Part shown: one piece after another, positions 1 to 7,464 of the stretch
Layout of the letters: the number at the start of each line of letters is the position of its first letter
How positions within the stretch are numbered: position 1 is the stretch's first letter
Origin: Prevotellaceae bacterium UBA7028
Lineage (GTDB): Bacteria > Bacteroidota > Bacteroidia > Bacteroidales > Bacteroidaceae
DNA: 7,791 nt
Direction: 5' to 3'
NCBI GenBank assembly: GCA_002494215.1
Contig: DLBF01000079.1
Location: 1-7,791, forward strand
The notes under the pieces: generated by a model
Databases searched by the model: none
What the model saw: the letters and a program-made list of their open reading frames with translations, nothing else
What the model was told of the DNA's origin: nothing
Translations under genes and position numbers: made by a program

Positions 1-879
1 CACATCGGGACTCGGAAGCTTTTCTTTCGTCGTGCCTTTCTTGCCGACATAGGTCGCGGTGTAAGTCTTGCCGCTCTGGGGCGTGAAGGTGAACGAGCCG
101 CGACCTCGCTGCTCGACGTCAGCCTCGGCAACAACCGTACCCGAGCCTTCGGTCACCGTCACCTTGCCATCCAAGTGAAGCCCCTCATTGCTTGTGGCTT
201 CGAAGGCTACCCGATTAGGCACACCAGCCACAATGTTTCCACCTTCGGGGAAGAGTTGCAGCCGTGGTTTGGGAGACGTCTCGTCTATCTTCGACAGGCG
301 ACGAAGCGGGCGAAGGGTCATCTCGTGGAAGAAGTCGCCTGGCTCCTTAGGCTTATCAAAAACAGGGAAGACACGGCTGTAGAGTTTCTCATAGTCCTGA
401 TAATACTCCTTCGCCATGCGTTTATTAAAGAACCATTGCTCGGAGACCTTGTTGTGAGGATGCTCCGTGATGCCCCAGTTGAGTTGCCAACGCGTGTAGG
501 CTCGCAGCTCGTAATAGCCTCCGTAGAGCGTATCTTGCAGGACGAAACTTCCATCCACCTGTCCGTTCCGCAGCTCGAGCTGTTGCCGCTCTACAAGGTA
601 GCCGTCCTGATTCAGCAGCTCCGCATAGAGGACTCCGCTCAATCGGCTCGGCGTGCCTGTATCACTACGACGCACGTATGCCTTGTAATATATCGTATCT
701 CCAAGGAAATAGCACGTGTTGTCCATGTGCACAAAGACCTGTTCCTGTGGAATTGACTTGCCAAAAGCACCCAGGCGCTCAGCCCAACCATCCAAGGTAG
801 TAGGCTTAGATGATGTCTGAGCCGAGACGAAGGAGATTAAGACAGCAAGAAAATAAGAAAAGGAGAAAAGGCGTCTCAT
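1..879 (-). CDS. MG2-domain (macroglobulin-like) secreted protein, N-terminal part, runs off left edge
   Basis: An open minus-strand frame starts at ATG 879 and stays open to base 1, giving 293 residues with no stop. Residues 1-20 look like a Sec signal peptide (basic MRR, hydrophobic core, VSA before Q21). Residues about 45-130 resemble an alpha-2-macroglobulin MG2 domain: QEQVFVHMDNTCYFLGDTIY is the typical entry strand (compare the 'Y-PGE-V' pattern of MG2), followed by YYELRAYTRW. Residues about 206-290 look like a second Ig-like domain opening with LQLFPEGGNIVAGVPNRVAF, a motif I associate with large Bacteroidetes surface proteins that often also carry a TonB-receptor plug-like domain further on. 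AGGA at 887-884 lies 4 nt before the ATG and supports this start. The role is unknown; export to the periplasm or outer membrane is the safe inference. Family call fairly sure, function not. The C-terminal part is outside the window. Confidence 0.8.
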   Translation of the reverse strand, partial: MRRLFSFSYFLAVLISFVSAQTSSKPTTLDGWAERLGAFGKSIPQEQVFVHMDNTCYFLGDTIYYKAYVRRSDTGTPSRLSGVLYAELLNQDGYLVERQQLELRNGQVDGSFVLQDTLYGGYYELRAYTRWQLNWGITEHPHNKVSEQWFFNKRMAKEYYQDYEKLYSRVFPVFDKPKEPGDFFHEMTLRPLRRLSKIDETSPKPRLQLFPEGGNIVAGVPNRVAFEATSNEGLHLDGKVTVTEGSGTVVAEADVEQRGRGSFTFTPQSGKTYTATYVGKKGTTKEKLPSPDV

Positions 880-909
880 ATTATCCTATGTTTTGTACGA
901 TTTCGTGAG

Positions 910-917
910 CAAAATTA
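910..917 (-). promoter_or_regulatory. Candidate -7 box (TAATTTTG) for the MG2-protein gene
   Basis: Read on the minus strand, bases 917-910 are TAATTTTG, a full match to the Bacteroidetes -7 consensus TAnnTTTG. Transcription would begin near 905, leaving a leader of about 25 nt before ATG 879. No good TTG lies 19-21 bp upstream; the only TTG (932-930) is 12 bp away, which is too close. The -33 region falls inside the AATTATG repeat element. AT-rich DNA makes chance matches likely, so this is moderate evidence. Confidence 0.4.
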
Positions 918-922
918 TAAAA

Positions 923-970
923 TAATTCTCAATTATGAATTATGAATTATGAATTGAGAATTATGAATTA
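923..970. repeat. 7-bp periodic AATTATG repeat with 12-bp terminal inverted repeat
   Basis: Bases 924-970 are built from 7-bp steps: AATTCTC (924-930), AATTATG three times (931-951), AATTGAG (952-958), AATTATG (959-965), then AATTA. The two variant units make a perfect 12-bp inverted repeat, TAATTCTCAATT (923-934) against AATTGAGAATTA (952-963), enclosing 17 bp of pure repeat. The element lies in the spacer between the divergent MG2-protein and porT-like genes. From general memory, AATTATGAATT-type arrays recur between genes in several Bacteroidales genomes; I could not check copy number here. It may be a small mobile or slippage-born repeat, a cruciform, or a terminator-like hairpin without GC content. 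Confidence 0.75.
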
Positions 971-989
971 ATCTTTGGCAAAGGTAATT

Positions 990-1064
990 AAAAATGGTGA
1001 TTCCTGCACTATGTTAGTATTCTTTTTTTTTACTTTATCATCAAAAATAGTGATTTATGCAATA
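990..1064. repeat. Imperfect 22-bp direct repeat upstream of the porT-like gene
   Basis: Bases 990-1011 and 1043-1064 match at 18 of 22 positions; both have the pattern AAAAAT-R-GTGATT, two variable bases, TGCA, one variable base, TA. Start-to-start distance is 53 bp, close to five helical turns, so both copies would face the same side of the DNA. They sit 27 to 101 bp before the chosen start of the porT-like gene. A run of nine T (1023-1031) lies between them. A regulator-binding pair is possible, and so is chance in AT-rich sequence. Confidence 0.4.
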
Positions 1065-1090
1065 AAGTGATGTGTTTTTACGTTATTTTC

Positions 1091-1807
1091 ATGATGAAAA
1101 TACGTATTAGAGTTTTGGTTTTGGCGTTGATGGCGCTCTGCTGTGTTTGCGGAGCGGTGGCTCAACCGCGTAAGGTAATGAACCGTCCTTACCTGGATCA
1201 GCGCAAGTTGCATTATGGTTTCCTACTTGGATTCCATCTGCAGGATCTGGAATTAAGTAACAATGGCTATATAACTCCGGAAGGGGAGGAATGGTATGCC
1301 GATGTCAATAACTATAATCCCGGCTTTACCGTTGGTGTGCTGGGCGAACTGCGTCTAAATAACCATTTTGCCCTGCGATTCTCTCCCACGATACACTTTG
1401 GTCAGAAGCACCTGGTGTTTCACGAGCAGGTAAGCAGCAGGGATACTACGCAGAACATCAAGAGCTGTTACCTGTCCTTGCCCATTGACATAAAGTTTGC
1501 CGCTCCGCGTTACAACAATTTCCGACCTTATCTGATAGCCGGTCTTAATCCTACTGTGGATCTGACGGCGCGTAAGCATGGGGCACTTAGGCTGAAACCC
1601 TTTGACTGTTATATTGAGGTGGGAATGGGATGCGACATCTATCTGCCTTTCTTCAAACTGAATCCTGAGCTGAAGTTCTGCTTCGGCTTGATGGACATTA
1701 TCCAGAAGGATCGCTCAGACCTGATAGACACCACCTTGCATAAGTTCACACAAAGCATAGATGGCGGTCACTCCAAGATGATTGTCCTCACCTTCTACTT
1801 CGAGTAG
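1091..1807 (+). CDS. porT: PorT-family outer-membrane beta-barrel protein
   Basis: This frame encodes 238 residues from ATG 1091. Upstream in-frame GTG 1067 and ATG 1070 would add a poor leader (MMCFYVIF). ATG 1091 or 1094 gives a clean signal peptide, MKIRIRV then a hydrophobic stretch ending GAVAQ, so I chose 1091; no clear Shine-Dalgarno decides between 1091 and 1094. The mature part matches my memory of PorT/outer-membrane beta-barrel proteins: HYGFLLGFHLQDLELSNNGY, PGFTVGVLGELRLNNHFALR, a central LPIDIKF strand, FDCYIEVGMGCDIYLPFFKL, and a terminal strand ending LTFYFE with a C-terminal aromatic pair. Alternating hydrophobic strands and the final aromatic residue fit an eight-strand-type barrel. 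In Porphyromonas gingivalis PorT is needed for type IX secretion of gingipains; whether this copy does that is inference. It converges on the susD-like gene with a 15-bp gap and no visible terminator. Confidence 0.82.
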   Translation: MMKIRIRVLVLALMALCCVCGAVAQPRKVMNRPYLDQRKLHYGFLLGFHLQDLELSNNGYITPEGEEWYADVNNYNPGFTVGVLGELRLNNHFALRFSPTIHFGQKHLVFHEQVSSRDTTQNIKSCYLSLPIDIKFAAPRYNNFRPYLIAGLNPTVDLTARKHGALRLKPFDCYIEVGMGCDIYLPFFKLNPELKFCFGLMDIIQKDRSDLIDTTLHKFTQSIDGGHSKMIVLTFYFE

Positions 1808-1822
1808 AAGCGTGGAACCTCT

Positions 1823-3952
1823 TTATTGCTGCTTGAAGCCGTAGCCGTTGCTGAATCCTCCGTTGCTCAGCACATTAGGTGTAAAGGGCCAGTAGTGGAT
1901 GGGAGCCGACACGTAGTCGTAATCGTAGAACAGGTACTTGAGGTATTCGTCGGCAAAGTCCAGGAGTGTCTGCCCCCAGTTCTCTGCCTTGTATCCATCC
2001 GCAAGCAGGGCCGTCACTTCTTCATCGCTGAGTCTCTTAAAGAGCCCCCTGATAGCCAGGTTAGTCCTGGTATTGCCTTCGTAGTTCAGGCCGTATGATG
2101 TCCAGTCGTCATTAACACCTCGCCATGAGGGGTACAGGATAGGGTCATCCTCGCTATCAGGAGGGCATTGAGCGGTAAGGCGATGTCCCCTGGCAGCTTT
2201 GGCATCCGCAATCTTGGTGTAAACCTTCGTGGAGATCACGTTACCGTTGTCGAACTGATAGTAGCCGTTGGTCTGCAGGCCGTCCAGCATTTCCTTGGTC
2301 AACTCCTTTATAGCCTTTATCTTTTCGCCGATAAGTCCCGTACGGATAAGCACCGTGCGACGGTCGCCCTCGCCAGCAAACTCAAAACCGCGTTCATCTA
2401 TAATAGCCTTCAGCAACGAGCCCTCCCGGGCGATAAACCCGTCCACGTCAGCCTTTCCTGCGGGGAAAGCACGTTCGCGGATAAGGGAGAGATATTTCTT
2501 TGCCTCCGGCTCGTCCCCTAAGACTGCGCATGCCTCGGCATAGCCCAGGAAAATCTCGGAAATGCGCATATACGGACCGTTTATGCCTGATTTGCGACTG
2601 TTGGCTGTCCACACTCTCTTCTGGCGGCTCTCGTCCCACTTGTTGCACGAGATACCTCCTCCGTTTCCTTGTGAGCCGGGTGTGAAGGGAATCAGGATCT
2701 CCGTGCCGTAAGAGCCGTTCGTTGCCGTTACTGTGCAGGAAACATCCCGACGCATATCCTGCGGATCAAACATGCCATAGTAGAAGGCGGGATTGATGCG
2801 GCACTGACCATAGTTCTTGCAGGGATAGTTATTGGAAAGGGCAGCTGTTGTGGGGCGCCCGAATGAGTACGGACGCGGATCATTCCCCTCACCCTGTGGT
2901 ATGGGCACCTCGTAGATGGATTCGTCGGCAAAGTCGTTGTCGCTATCGTGCATCTGCTGGAAGAAGTACTGGTAGGCATTGCCATAGATCCGCCCGTTTT
3001 CCGGCAAACGCGGGTCTGTGGTGTGGAAAACGGCAGAGCCGGGGTTGTCTATTACAGCCTTAAAGTACGCTCGGGCCATTGCGTAGAACTTGAGGTAGTC
3101 GGACCTGCGGCCATAGGCGGCACCGTTATTCTCCCTGCCCGTCACCTCGAAGGTGAGCGGATTTCCCTTTCCGTCAGTTCTGACAATATCTCCGCGCCGT
3201 GTTTGATATCCGCCTGCCTCCAGTGCAATACGGCCTATGAGTCCCTCTACGTAAGTACGCGAGAAGTAGTTTTTTCCTTTTCTTCCCATTGTATCCCCCA
3301 CGCGGTACATAAGCGGTGCTGCCTGCTGTAGTTCTTCAAGTATGACATCATAGATGGAGTCTCTGCTACAGAGTTTACCCGAGTCTGTATCCTTTCCGCT
3401 GATGTATGGTACATCGCCAAAGTATTTCAGCAGTTCGCGATAGGCGGTTGCCTTAAGGGCCACGGCTTCGCCATAGAGTTGTCCCTTGGTACATGCCTTT
3501 CCCTCTGCCACCATCTCGGGGAACACCTCAGAACGCTGAATCACCGATATTATGGTATTGGCCTTGGTAATGATGGAGTAGAGCAGGGCATAGGTCTCGT
3601 TTTCTTTCTGGTAGCTCAACAGAGCATAGCTACCCGCGAATTTCCCGTTCTGGTAGAAACACTCCGGGTAATGTCTTCCTGTCTGTGACTCAAACCTCTC
3701 CGGGTGGCGTTCGATGTCAGAGCCGGCCATGTCGGATGCGTAGAACAGCCCATCGCCAAAGACTTTGTTCCGGGCAACATCAATCCAGTTGGCATAAGCG
3801 CTTTCCAGTGCGGCGCGTGTTGTCTCGTCATTGGAGAAGACAAACTCGGCATCTGTTTTCGATGATGATGACGTATCCAGGAAATCACCGCATGAGAGGG
3901 TCAGGGGTATTATGGCTGCTCCGCAGAGTATAGTGTATATTTTCTTCCTCAT
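1823..3952 (-). CDS. SusD/RagB-family outer-membrane nutrient-binding lipoprotein
   Basis: From ATG 3952 this encodes 709 residues. An in-frame ATG at 3970 would overlap the end of the susC-like gene by 14 bp and add MLFFKD. The start at 3952 gives a better lipoprotein signal, MRKKIYTILCGAAIIPLTLS then Cys21 (lipobox TLSC is relaxed), and follows the susC-like stop after only AGAT. SusD signatures in order: CGDFLD after the lipid Cys; AVALKATAYRELLKYFGDVPYI near 163-184; YVEGLIGRIALEAGGY near 234-249; DESIYEVPIPQ near 343-353; YMRISEIFLGYAEA near 461-474; DERGFEFAGEGDRR near 519-532. These are the helical TPR-like scaffold and C-terminal fold of the family. It should sit on the cell surface, lid the SusC partner and bind the incoming ligand. 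At about 709 residues it is longer than the usual 500-650. Ligand unknown; family assignment is firm. Confidence 0.95.
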   Translation of the reverse strand: MRKKIYTILCGAAIIPLTLSCGDFLDTSSSSKTDAEFVFSNDETTRAALESAYANWIDVARNKVFGDGLFYASDMAGSDIERHPERFESQTGRHYPECFYQNGKFAGSYALLSYQKENETYALLYSIITKANTIISVIQRSEVFPEMVAEGKACTKGQLYGEAVALKATAYRELLKYFGDVPYISGKDTDSGKLCSRDSIYDVILEELQQAAPLMYRVGDTMGRKGKNYFSRTYVEGLIGRIALEAGGYQTRRGDIVRTDGKGNPLTFEVTGRENNGAAYGRRSDYLKFYAMARAYFKAVIDNPGSAVFHTTDPRLPENGRIYGNAYQYFFQQMHDSDNDFADESIYEVPIPQGEGNDPRPYSFGRPTTAALSNNYPCKNYGQCRINPAFYYGMFDPQDMRRDVSCTVTATNGSYGTEILIPFTPGSQGNGGGISCNKWDESRQKRVWTANSRKSGINGPYMRISEIFLGYAEACAVLGDEPEAKKYLSLIRERAFPAGKADVDGFIAREGSLLKAIIDERGFEFAGEGDRRTVLIRTGLIGEKIKAIKELTKEMLDGLQTNGYYQFDNGNVISTKVYTKIADAKAARGHRLTAQCPPDSEDDPILYPSWRGVNDDWTSYGLNYEGNTRTNLAIRGLFKRLSDEEVTALLADGYKAENWGQTLLDFADEYLKYLFYDYDYVSAPIHYWPFTPNVLSNGGFSNGYGFKQQ

Positions 3953-3956
3953 ATCT

Positions 3957-6900
3957 TTAAAAAACAACATTAAGTCCGAAGGTAAAGGTACGGGCGCGCG
4001 GATACGCGTTCCAGTCGTAGTTGGGTAGGGGGAATCCGTTTATACCCTCTGGCCGGGTATTCACATCGGGGTCGCTGCCGCTGTAGCCTGTCAGACAGAA
4101 CAGGTTGCCGCCCGTAAAGTAAACACGCAACTTGCTGATACCGGCTTTCCGGGTAAGTGTCTGCGGCAGCGTATAGCCGATGGTCAGGGTGTTGAGGCGC
4201 AGATAAGAGGCGTCCTCTACAAACTGGGACGATACCACGCCGTACTCGCAGTAGGGCAGGGCGTACCTGGCATTTGCGTTCAGGGCGGCCAGGGCCGACG
4301 GGTCTGTTACGGGTACCAGGTTGCCCCGGGCATCGGTATCGTAGATTCTCCAGCAGTTGCTGATATATCCAAGGCGGTTCCATCCGTAGCTGGCATTCTT
4401 GTTTCCCATCATCGAGTACATGGCATTGGCGTTGTAAACGTCTCCGCCTATCTGGTAGGTAAAGCCTACGGATGCGTCAAAGCCCTTGTAGCTGGCATTG
4501 ATGTTAAAGCCTCCTGTGTGCTGGGGCTGGGTATGACCTATAATGCATACATCCTCTTCGTTAACCACACCGTCGTGGTTCATGTCCTCATATTTTGTAA
4601 CCCCGGGGAATGCTGTCTGTCCCTGTGGGCGGTTATAGTATTGCCCGCCGGAATAGTTGCCGATTCCGCTGATGTCCGGTATGCCGGGTTTTAATGTCCA
4701 CACACCGTCTGAGACCGTGAAGTCGTCCACCGTATAGAATCCGTTTGCCTTGTATCCGCAGATGGTTCCTACGGGTTCGCCTTCGCGGATGATATAATCG
4801 TTGTGCGGCAGCTTTACTGAGGGTGCCCAGTCTGTGTTGGTGTCTGCGTTTACGCCGTCAGTCACTTTCTCCACCTTATTCTTATTATAGTTATAGGTAG
4901 CGCTCAGGCTAAGATTAACCTTTCTTGTGCGTATTATGTCATAGAAGACAGAGAACTCCACACCCTTGTTGGATGTCCTGCCTACGTTCTGGTACTGGAA
5001 ACTGTGCCCCGTTGTCTCATCTACGGGAACACGCATCAGGATGTCCTTTGTGGTATTCCAGTACAGTTCTATCCCTCCGTGTACTTTCCCCCTCCACAGG
5101 CTATAGTCTATACCTAGGTTGCGCGAGATGGTGGTTTCCCATTTCAGACCGGGGTTGGCCAGAATGTCACCCGGTTTGAATGTGATGGCACGTTCGTTCC
5201 CGTTCCATGTTATCTCGGGTATCCAGTATTCCTTCCACAGGCTGGCATCGATGTCGTCATTACCGGATGTTCCGTAGGAAAGTCTCAGCTTCAGGTTGTC
5301 AAGCCACTTACGTGTTCCTGCCATGAAAGGCTCCTCCGAGAGGCGCCATCCCGCGGCTACAGACGGGAAGAAGCCCCAGTGGTTCTGTGGAGCGAAATTC
5401 GAGCTGCCGTCGGCGCGGAAGGTGGCAGTTAACAGGTATCTCTCCATGAATGTGTAGTTTGCCCTGCCGAACCACGAGAGGGTATGCCTGGGCTCTCCCA
5501 CGTTGTTGAAGATGTCGGACAGTTTCTTTGTCTGTTCAATGTATTCGTCGTTCATGTTATACATCTGTATGAGTCCGAAGGCTCTGTCCATGTCGAAATT
5601 CCTCGGGAACCCGGCTCCTGTCATATAGTTTGTTTCCTTATTGCTTGCCAATACCTCGTTGCCCGCTAACAGTGTCAGGCGGTGATTATCCCCCAACCCC
5701 TGCACCTCATAGTTCAGGGTTGTGGCCCATCGTATATTGTAGCCGCTGCCCTGTGTCAGCTGAGCCTGGTTATAGGGGTTGATGGCGTTGCCGGCATCCC
5801 AGTATCTTGTTTTGTCCCAGTAACGTCCCAGTGTAAGCTCGGTTTTGGCAACCAGGCCCTTCAGAATGTTCCATGTCAGTACGCCTGTTCCGCGCAGCCG
5901 CTGTCGTTTTGTCTCGTTTGTATAGTTATCAATGATGGCAAGCGGACTGAATATCTGCTCTACACTGGGGCTCCCCATAGACAGCAGCGATGGGTCGTCA
6001 TTTCCCAGCGGCTTGTCTATGGGCCTGTAGCCGTATACAAAGTTTCCCGCCGCATAGTCGAAGTTGGCGCCGTTATGCATTGTCTCCACATATCGGAGGT
6101 CGGCGTCAAAGGTCAGTCTTCGGGTAATCTGCTGCGAAATCTTGAAGTTGGCATTCCATCGGCGGAAGTCCGACTTGATGCGTATTCCGTCATCGCTCAT
6201 GTAGTTCGCCGCGGCATAGTATCTGGTCTTCTGGTTGCCTCCCGAAAGCGAAAGGTCGTGCGACCACGAGCTGGCACTTCGCAGTACATCGTCAACATAG
6301 TTGTGTACCTTCATGTTACGGTAGTCGTTCAGGTGGTTGCCATACTCCGGGCCCAGACCGAAGTACTCCTCAATGCCCTTCTGCTCATTGTTGCCGTAGG
6401 CTGTGGCATAGCTCCAGTTGTTCAGCACATAGCTGTAGGCATCCATAACGTCGGGCGTTCTGGCGGCTTTCTTCAGCTGATAGTACATATTATACTTCAC
6501 CTTGACAGGTCCTTTGCCGTCAGCGCCTTTTGTTGTCACCAGAATGACACCGTTGGCACCTCTTGCTCCGTATATGGCTGTAGAGGCTCCGTCTTTGAGC
6601 ACGTCAATGGTCTCAATATTGTCAACCGGTATGTCACTGATATCGTTTACCTGTACACCGTCAACGATGTAAAGTGGATCATTAGACTGTGTGATAGAAC
6701 CGCCGCCGCGAACATGCAAGGATATTGTGGCCCCTGGCCTGCCGTCCTGTGACATTACGTTTACGCCGGGCAGTTGTCCCTCCAGGGCCTGCATGACATT
6801 AGGCACCGGGTTGGCTGCCAGCTTATCGCCGCTGACGGATGCCACAGCACCTGTCAGGTCTTTCCTGCGCATGGTGCCGTATCCTATCACAACCACCTCG

Positions 6901-7244
6901 TCCAGAAAGGTGTTCTCCTCTTCCAATACGATATTGACTATCGAATCGTTCGGCGTTGTTCCCACCGTTTTTGTCTGAAAGCCTATATAGGAGAAAGTAA
7001 GGTCGGCAGTGTAGGGGACATTTGACAAGCAGAACTTTCCGTCTATATCTGTGATGGCGCCGTTGGAGGTTCCCTTTATGGTTACGTTAGCGCCAATCAG
7101 CGGTTCGCCGGAAGAATCCTCCACAGTGCCCGAGACTGTCTTTTGTGCCGTGGCGGTAAGCCAGAGCATACAGCATGCTATGATTACTGAGACTTGCTTT
7201 ATCCTCTGTATTATAGATGATACAAACAGATTCTTTGGGTTCAT
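3957..7244 (-). CDS. SusC/RagA-family TonB-dependent outer-membrane transporter
   Basis: The product has 1095 residues, normal for the family. A long signal peptide (1-33) ends WLTATA before Gln34. Residues about 36-110 are a carboxypeptidase-D regulatory-like domain (VSGTVEDSSGEPLIGANVTI, TDIDGKF, LTFSYIGF). EVVVIGYG at 116-123 is the usual junction before the plug, and residues about 125-240 are the plug (LTGAVASV, LEGQLPGVNV, PLYIVDGVQVNDI, IDVLKDGASTAIYGARGANG). The rest is the 22-strand barrel, with typical late motifs LTIGYTLP, GYSGSDPDVN, YPRARTFTFG and a terminal Phe. No STN domain is seen before the carboxypeptidase-like domain, so FecI/FecR-type signalling through this receptor is not indicated. 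It should import a ligand with the SusD partner 4 bp downstream, using TonB-ExbBD energy. The substrate cannot be told from sequence, and no degradative enzymes adjoin the pair here. Confidence 0.96.
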   Translation of the reverse strand: MNPKNLFVSSIIQRIKQVSVIIACCMLWLTATAQKTVSGTVEDSSGEPLIGANVTIKGTSNGAITDIDGKFCLSNVPYTADLTFSYIGFQTKTVGTTPNDSIVNIVLEEENTFLDEVVVIGYGTMRRKDLTGAVASVSGDKLAANPVPNVMQALEGQLPGVNVMSQDGRPGATISLHVRGGGSITQSNDPLYIVDGVQVNDISDIPVDNIETIDVLKDGASTAIYGARGANGVILVTTKGADGKGPVKVKYNMYYQLKKAARTPDVMDAYSYVLNNWSYATAYGNNEQKGIEEYFGLGPEYGNHLNDYRNMKVHNYVDDVLRSASSWSHDLSLSGGNQKTRYYAAANYMSDDGIRIKSDFRRWNANFKISQQITRRLTFDADLRYVETMHNGANFDYAAGNFVYGYRPIDKPLGNDDPSLLSMGSPSVEQIFSPLAIIDNYTNETKRQRLRGTGVLTWNILKGLVAKTELTLGRYWDKTRYWDAGNAINPYNQAQLTQGSGYNIRWATTLNYEVQGLGDNHRLTLLAGNEVLASNKETNYMTGAGFPRNFDMDRAFGLIQMYNMNDEYIEQTKKLSDIFNNVGEPRHTLSWFGRANYTFMERYLLTATFRADGSSNFAPQNHWGFFPSVAAGWRLSEEPFMAGTRKWLDNLKLRLSYGTSGNDDIDASLWKEYWIPEITWNGNERAITFKPGDILANPGLKWETTISRNLGIDYSLWRGKVHGGIELYWNTTKDILMRVPVDETTGHSFQYQNVGRTSNKGVEFSVFYDIIRTRKVNLSLSATYNYNKNKVEKVTDGVNADTNTDWAPSVKLPHNDYIIREGEPVGTICGYKANGFYTVDDFTVSDGVWTLKPGIPDISGIGNYSGGQYYNRPQGQTAFPGVTKYEDMNHDGVVNEEDVCIIGHTQPQHTGGFNINASYKGFDASVGFTYQIGGDVYNANAMYSMMGNKNASYGWNRLGYISNCWRIYDTDARGNLVPVTDPSALAALNANARYALPYCEYGVVSSQFVEDASYLRLNTLTIGYTLPQTLTRKAGISKLRVYFTGGNLFCLTGYSGSDPDVNTRPEGINGFPLPNYDWNAYPRARTFTFGLNVVF

Positions 7245-7275
7245 GATATCAGTCTTCTGAATATGTTTCTGCCTA

Positions 7276-7304
7276 CAAAGTTACCTTTTTTTTCCTAATT
7301 TCAA
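7276..7304 (-). promoter_or_regulatory. Candidate susCD promoter (TTG-18-TAACTTTG)
   Basis: On the minus strand, TTG at 7304-7302 is followed after 18 bp by TAACTTTG at 7283-7276. The second element matches the Bacteroidetes -7 consensus TAnnTTTG in full, and the first matches the -33 TTG with a spacer one base short of the usual 19-21. Transcription would start near 7270, giving a leader of about 26 nt before ATG 7244. The spacer holds a run of eight A. The -33 element lies inside one copy of the TTCAAGTT motif, so a protein binding that motif would cover the promoter. Confidence 0.6.
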
Positions 7305-7464
7305 GTTATTATCGAATTATTTTTGTCCCTATGGTATTTATGTGCCGAGGACTTTCAGGGTCACCAATCGGCATCTTGTTGGTAAAATCGGGTTTATTCA
7401 TAGTGAGGAATAATCAACTTGAATAATTTTTTTTTCAAGTTACTTTTGCAGTAAAATCAAGTTA
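7300..7464. repeat. Four copies of TTCAAGTT spanning two divergent promoters
   Basis: TTCAAGTT occurs at 7300-7307 and 7434-7441, its reverse complement AACTTGAA at 7416-7423, and TCAAGTT at 7457-7463. Three copies continue into an A (TCAAGTTA at 7301-7308, 7435-7442 and 7457-7464). The copies at 7416 and 7434 form a perfect 8-bp inverted repeat with a 10-bp AT-rich centre. The copy at 7300 contains the susCD -33 TTG; the one at 7416 contains the plus-strand -33 TTG; the one at 7434 touches its -7 box. This looks like an operator set shared by two divergent promoters. Part of the match is forced by the shared ACTTGA around each -33 element. Confidence 0.5.
7419..7448 (+). promoter_or_regulatory. 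Candidate plus-strand promoter (TTG-19-TACTTTTG) in the susC-aminotransferase gap
   Basis: TTG at 7419-7421, exactly 19 bp, then TACTTTTG at 7441-7448 is a full match to the Bacteroidetes housekeeping promoter pattern. The likely start is near 7454. It points away from susC towards a stretch with no credible protein gene and into the tail of a convergent aminotransferase gene, so its product is best explained as a non-coding RNA. It is flanked and overlapped by an inverted TTCAAGTT pair. Confidence 0.6.

Noticed and set aside
175..756. A 193-codon plus-strand open frame at the left end
   Set aside because: It is antisense to the MG2-domain protein, whose minus-strand frame has a signal peptide, Shine-Dalgarno-like site and family motifs.
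924..970. The AATTATG array as a CRISPR or satellite
   Set aside because: Units are 7 bp with no spacers, and there are no cas genes.
960..1066. A plus-strand promoter for the porT-like gene
   Set aside because: TATGTTAG (1010-1017) and AATCTTTG (970-977) each miss the -7 consensus by one base and neither has a TTG at the right distance, so I did not call one.
5682..6752. A 356-codon plus-strand open frame antisense to the susC-like gene
   Set aside because: It lies wholly inside the barrel and plug coding region in the opposite strand, its translation shows no recognisable domain, and the minus-strand frame has clear SusC motifs along its whole length.
1823..7244. Calling this a starch (Sus) or other defined polysaccharide locus
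   Set aside because: Family membership of SusC/SusD says nothing firm about substrate, and no enzymes are present in the window.
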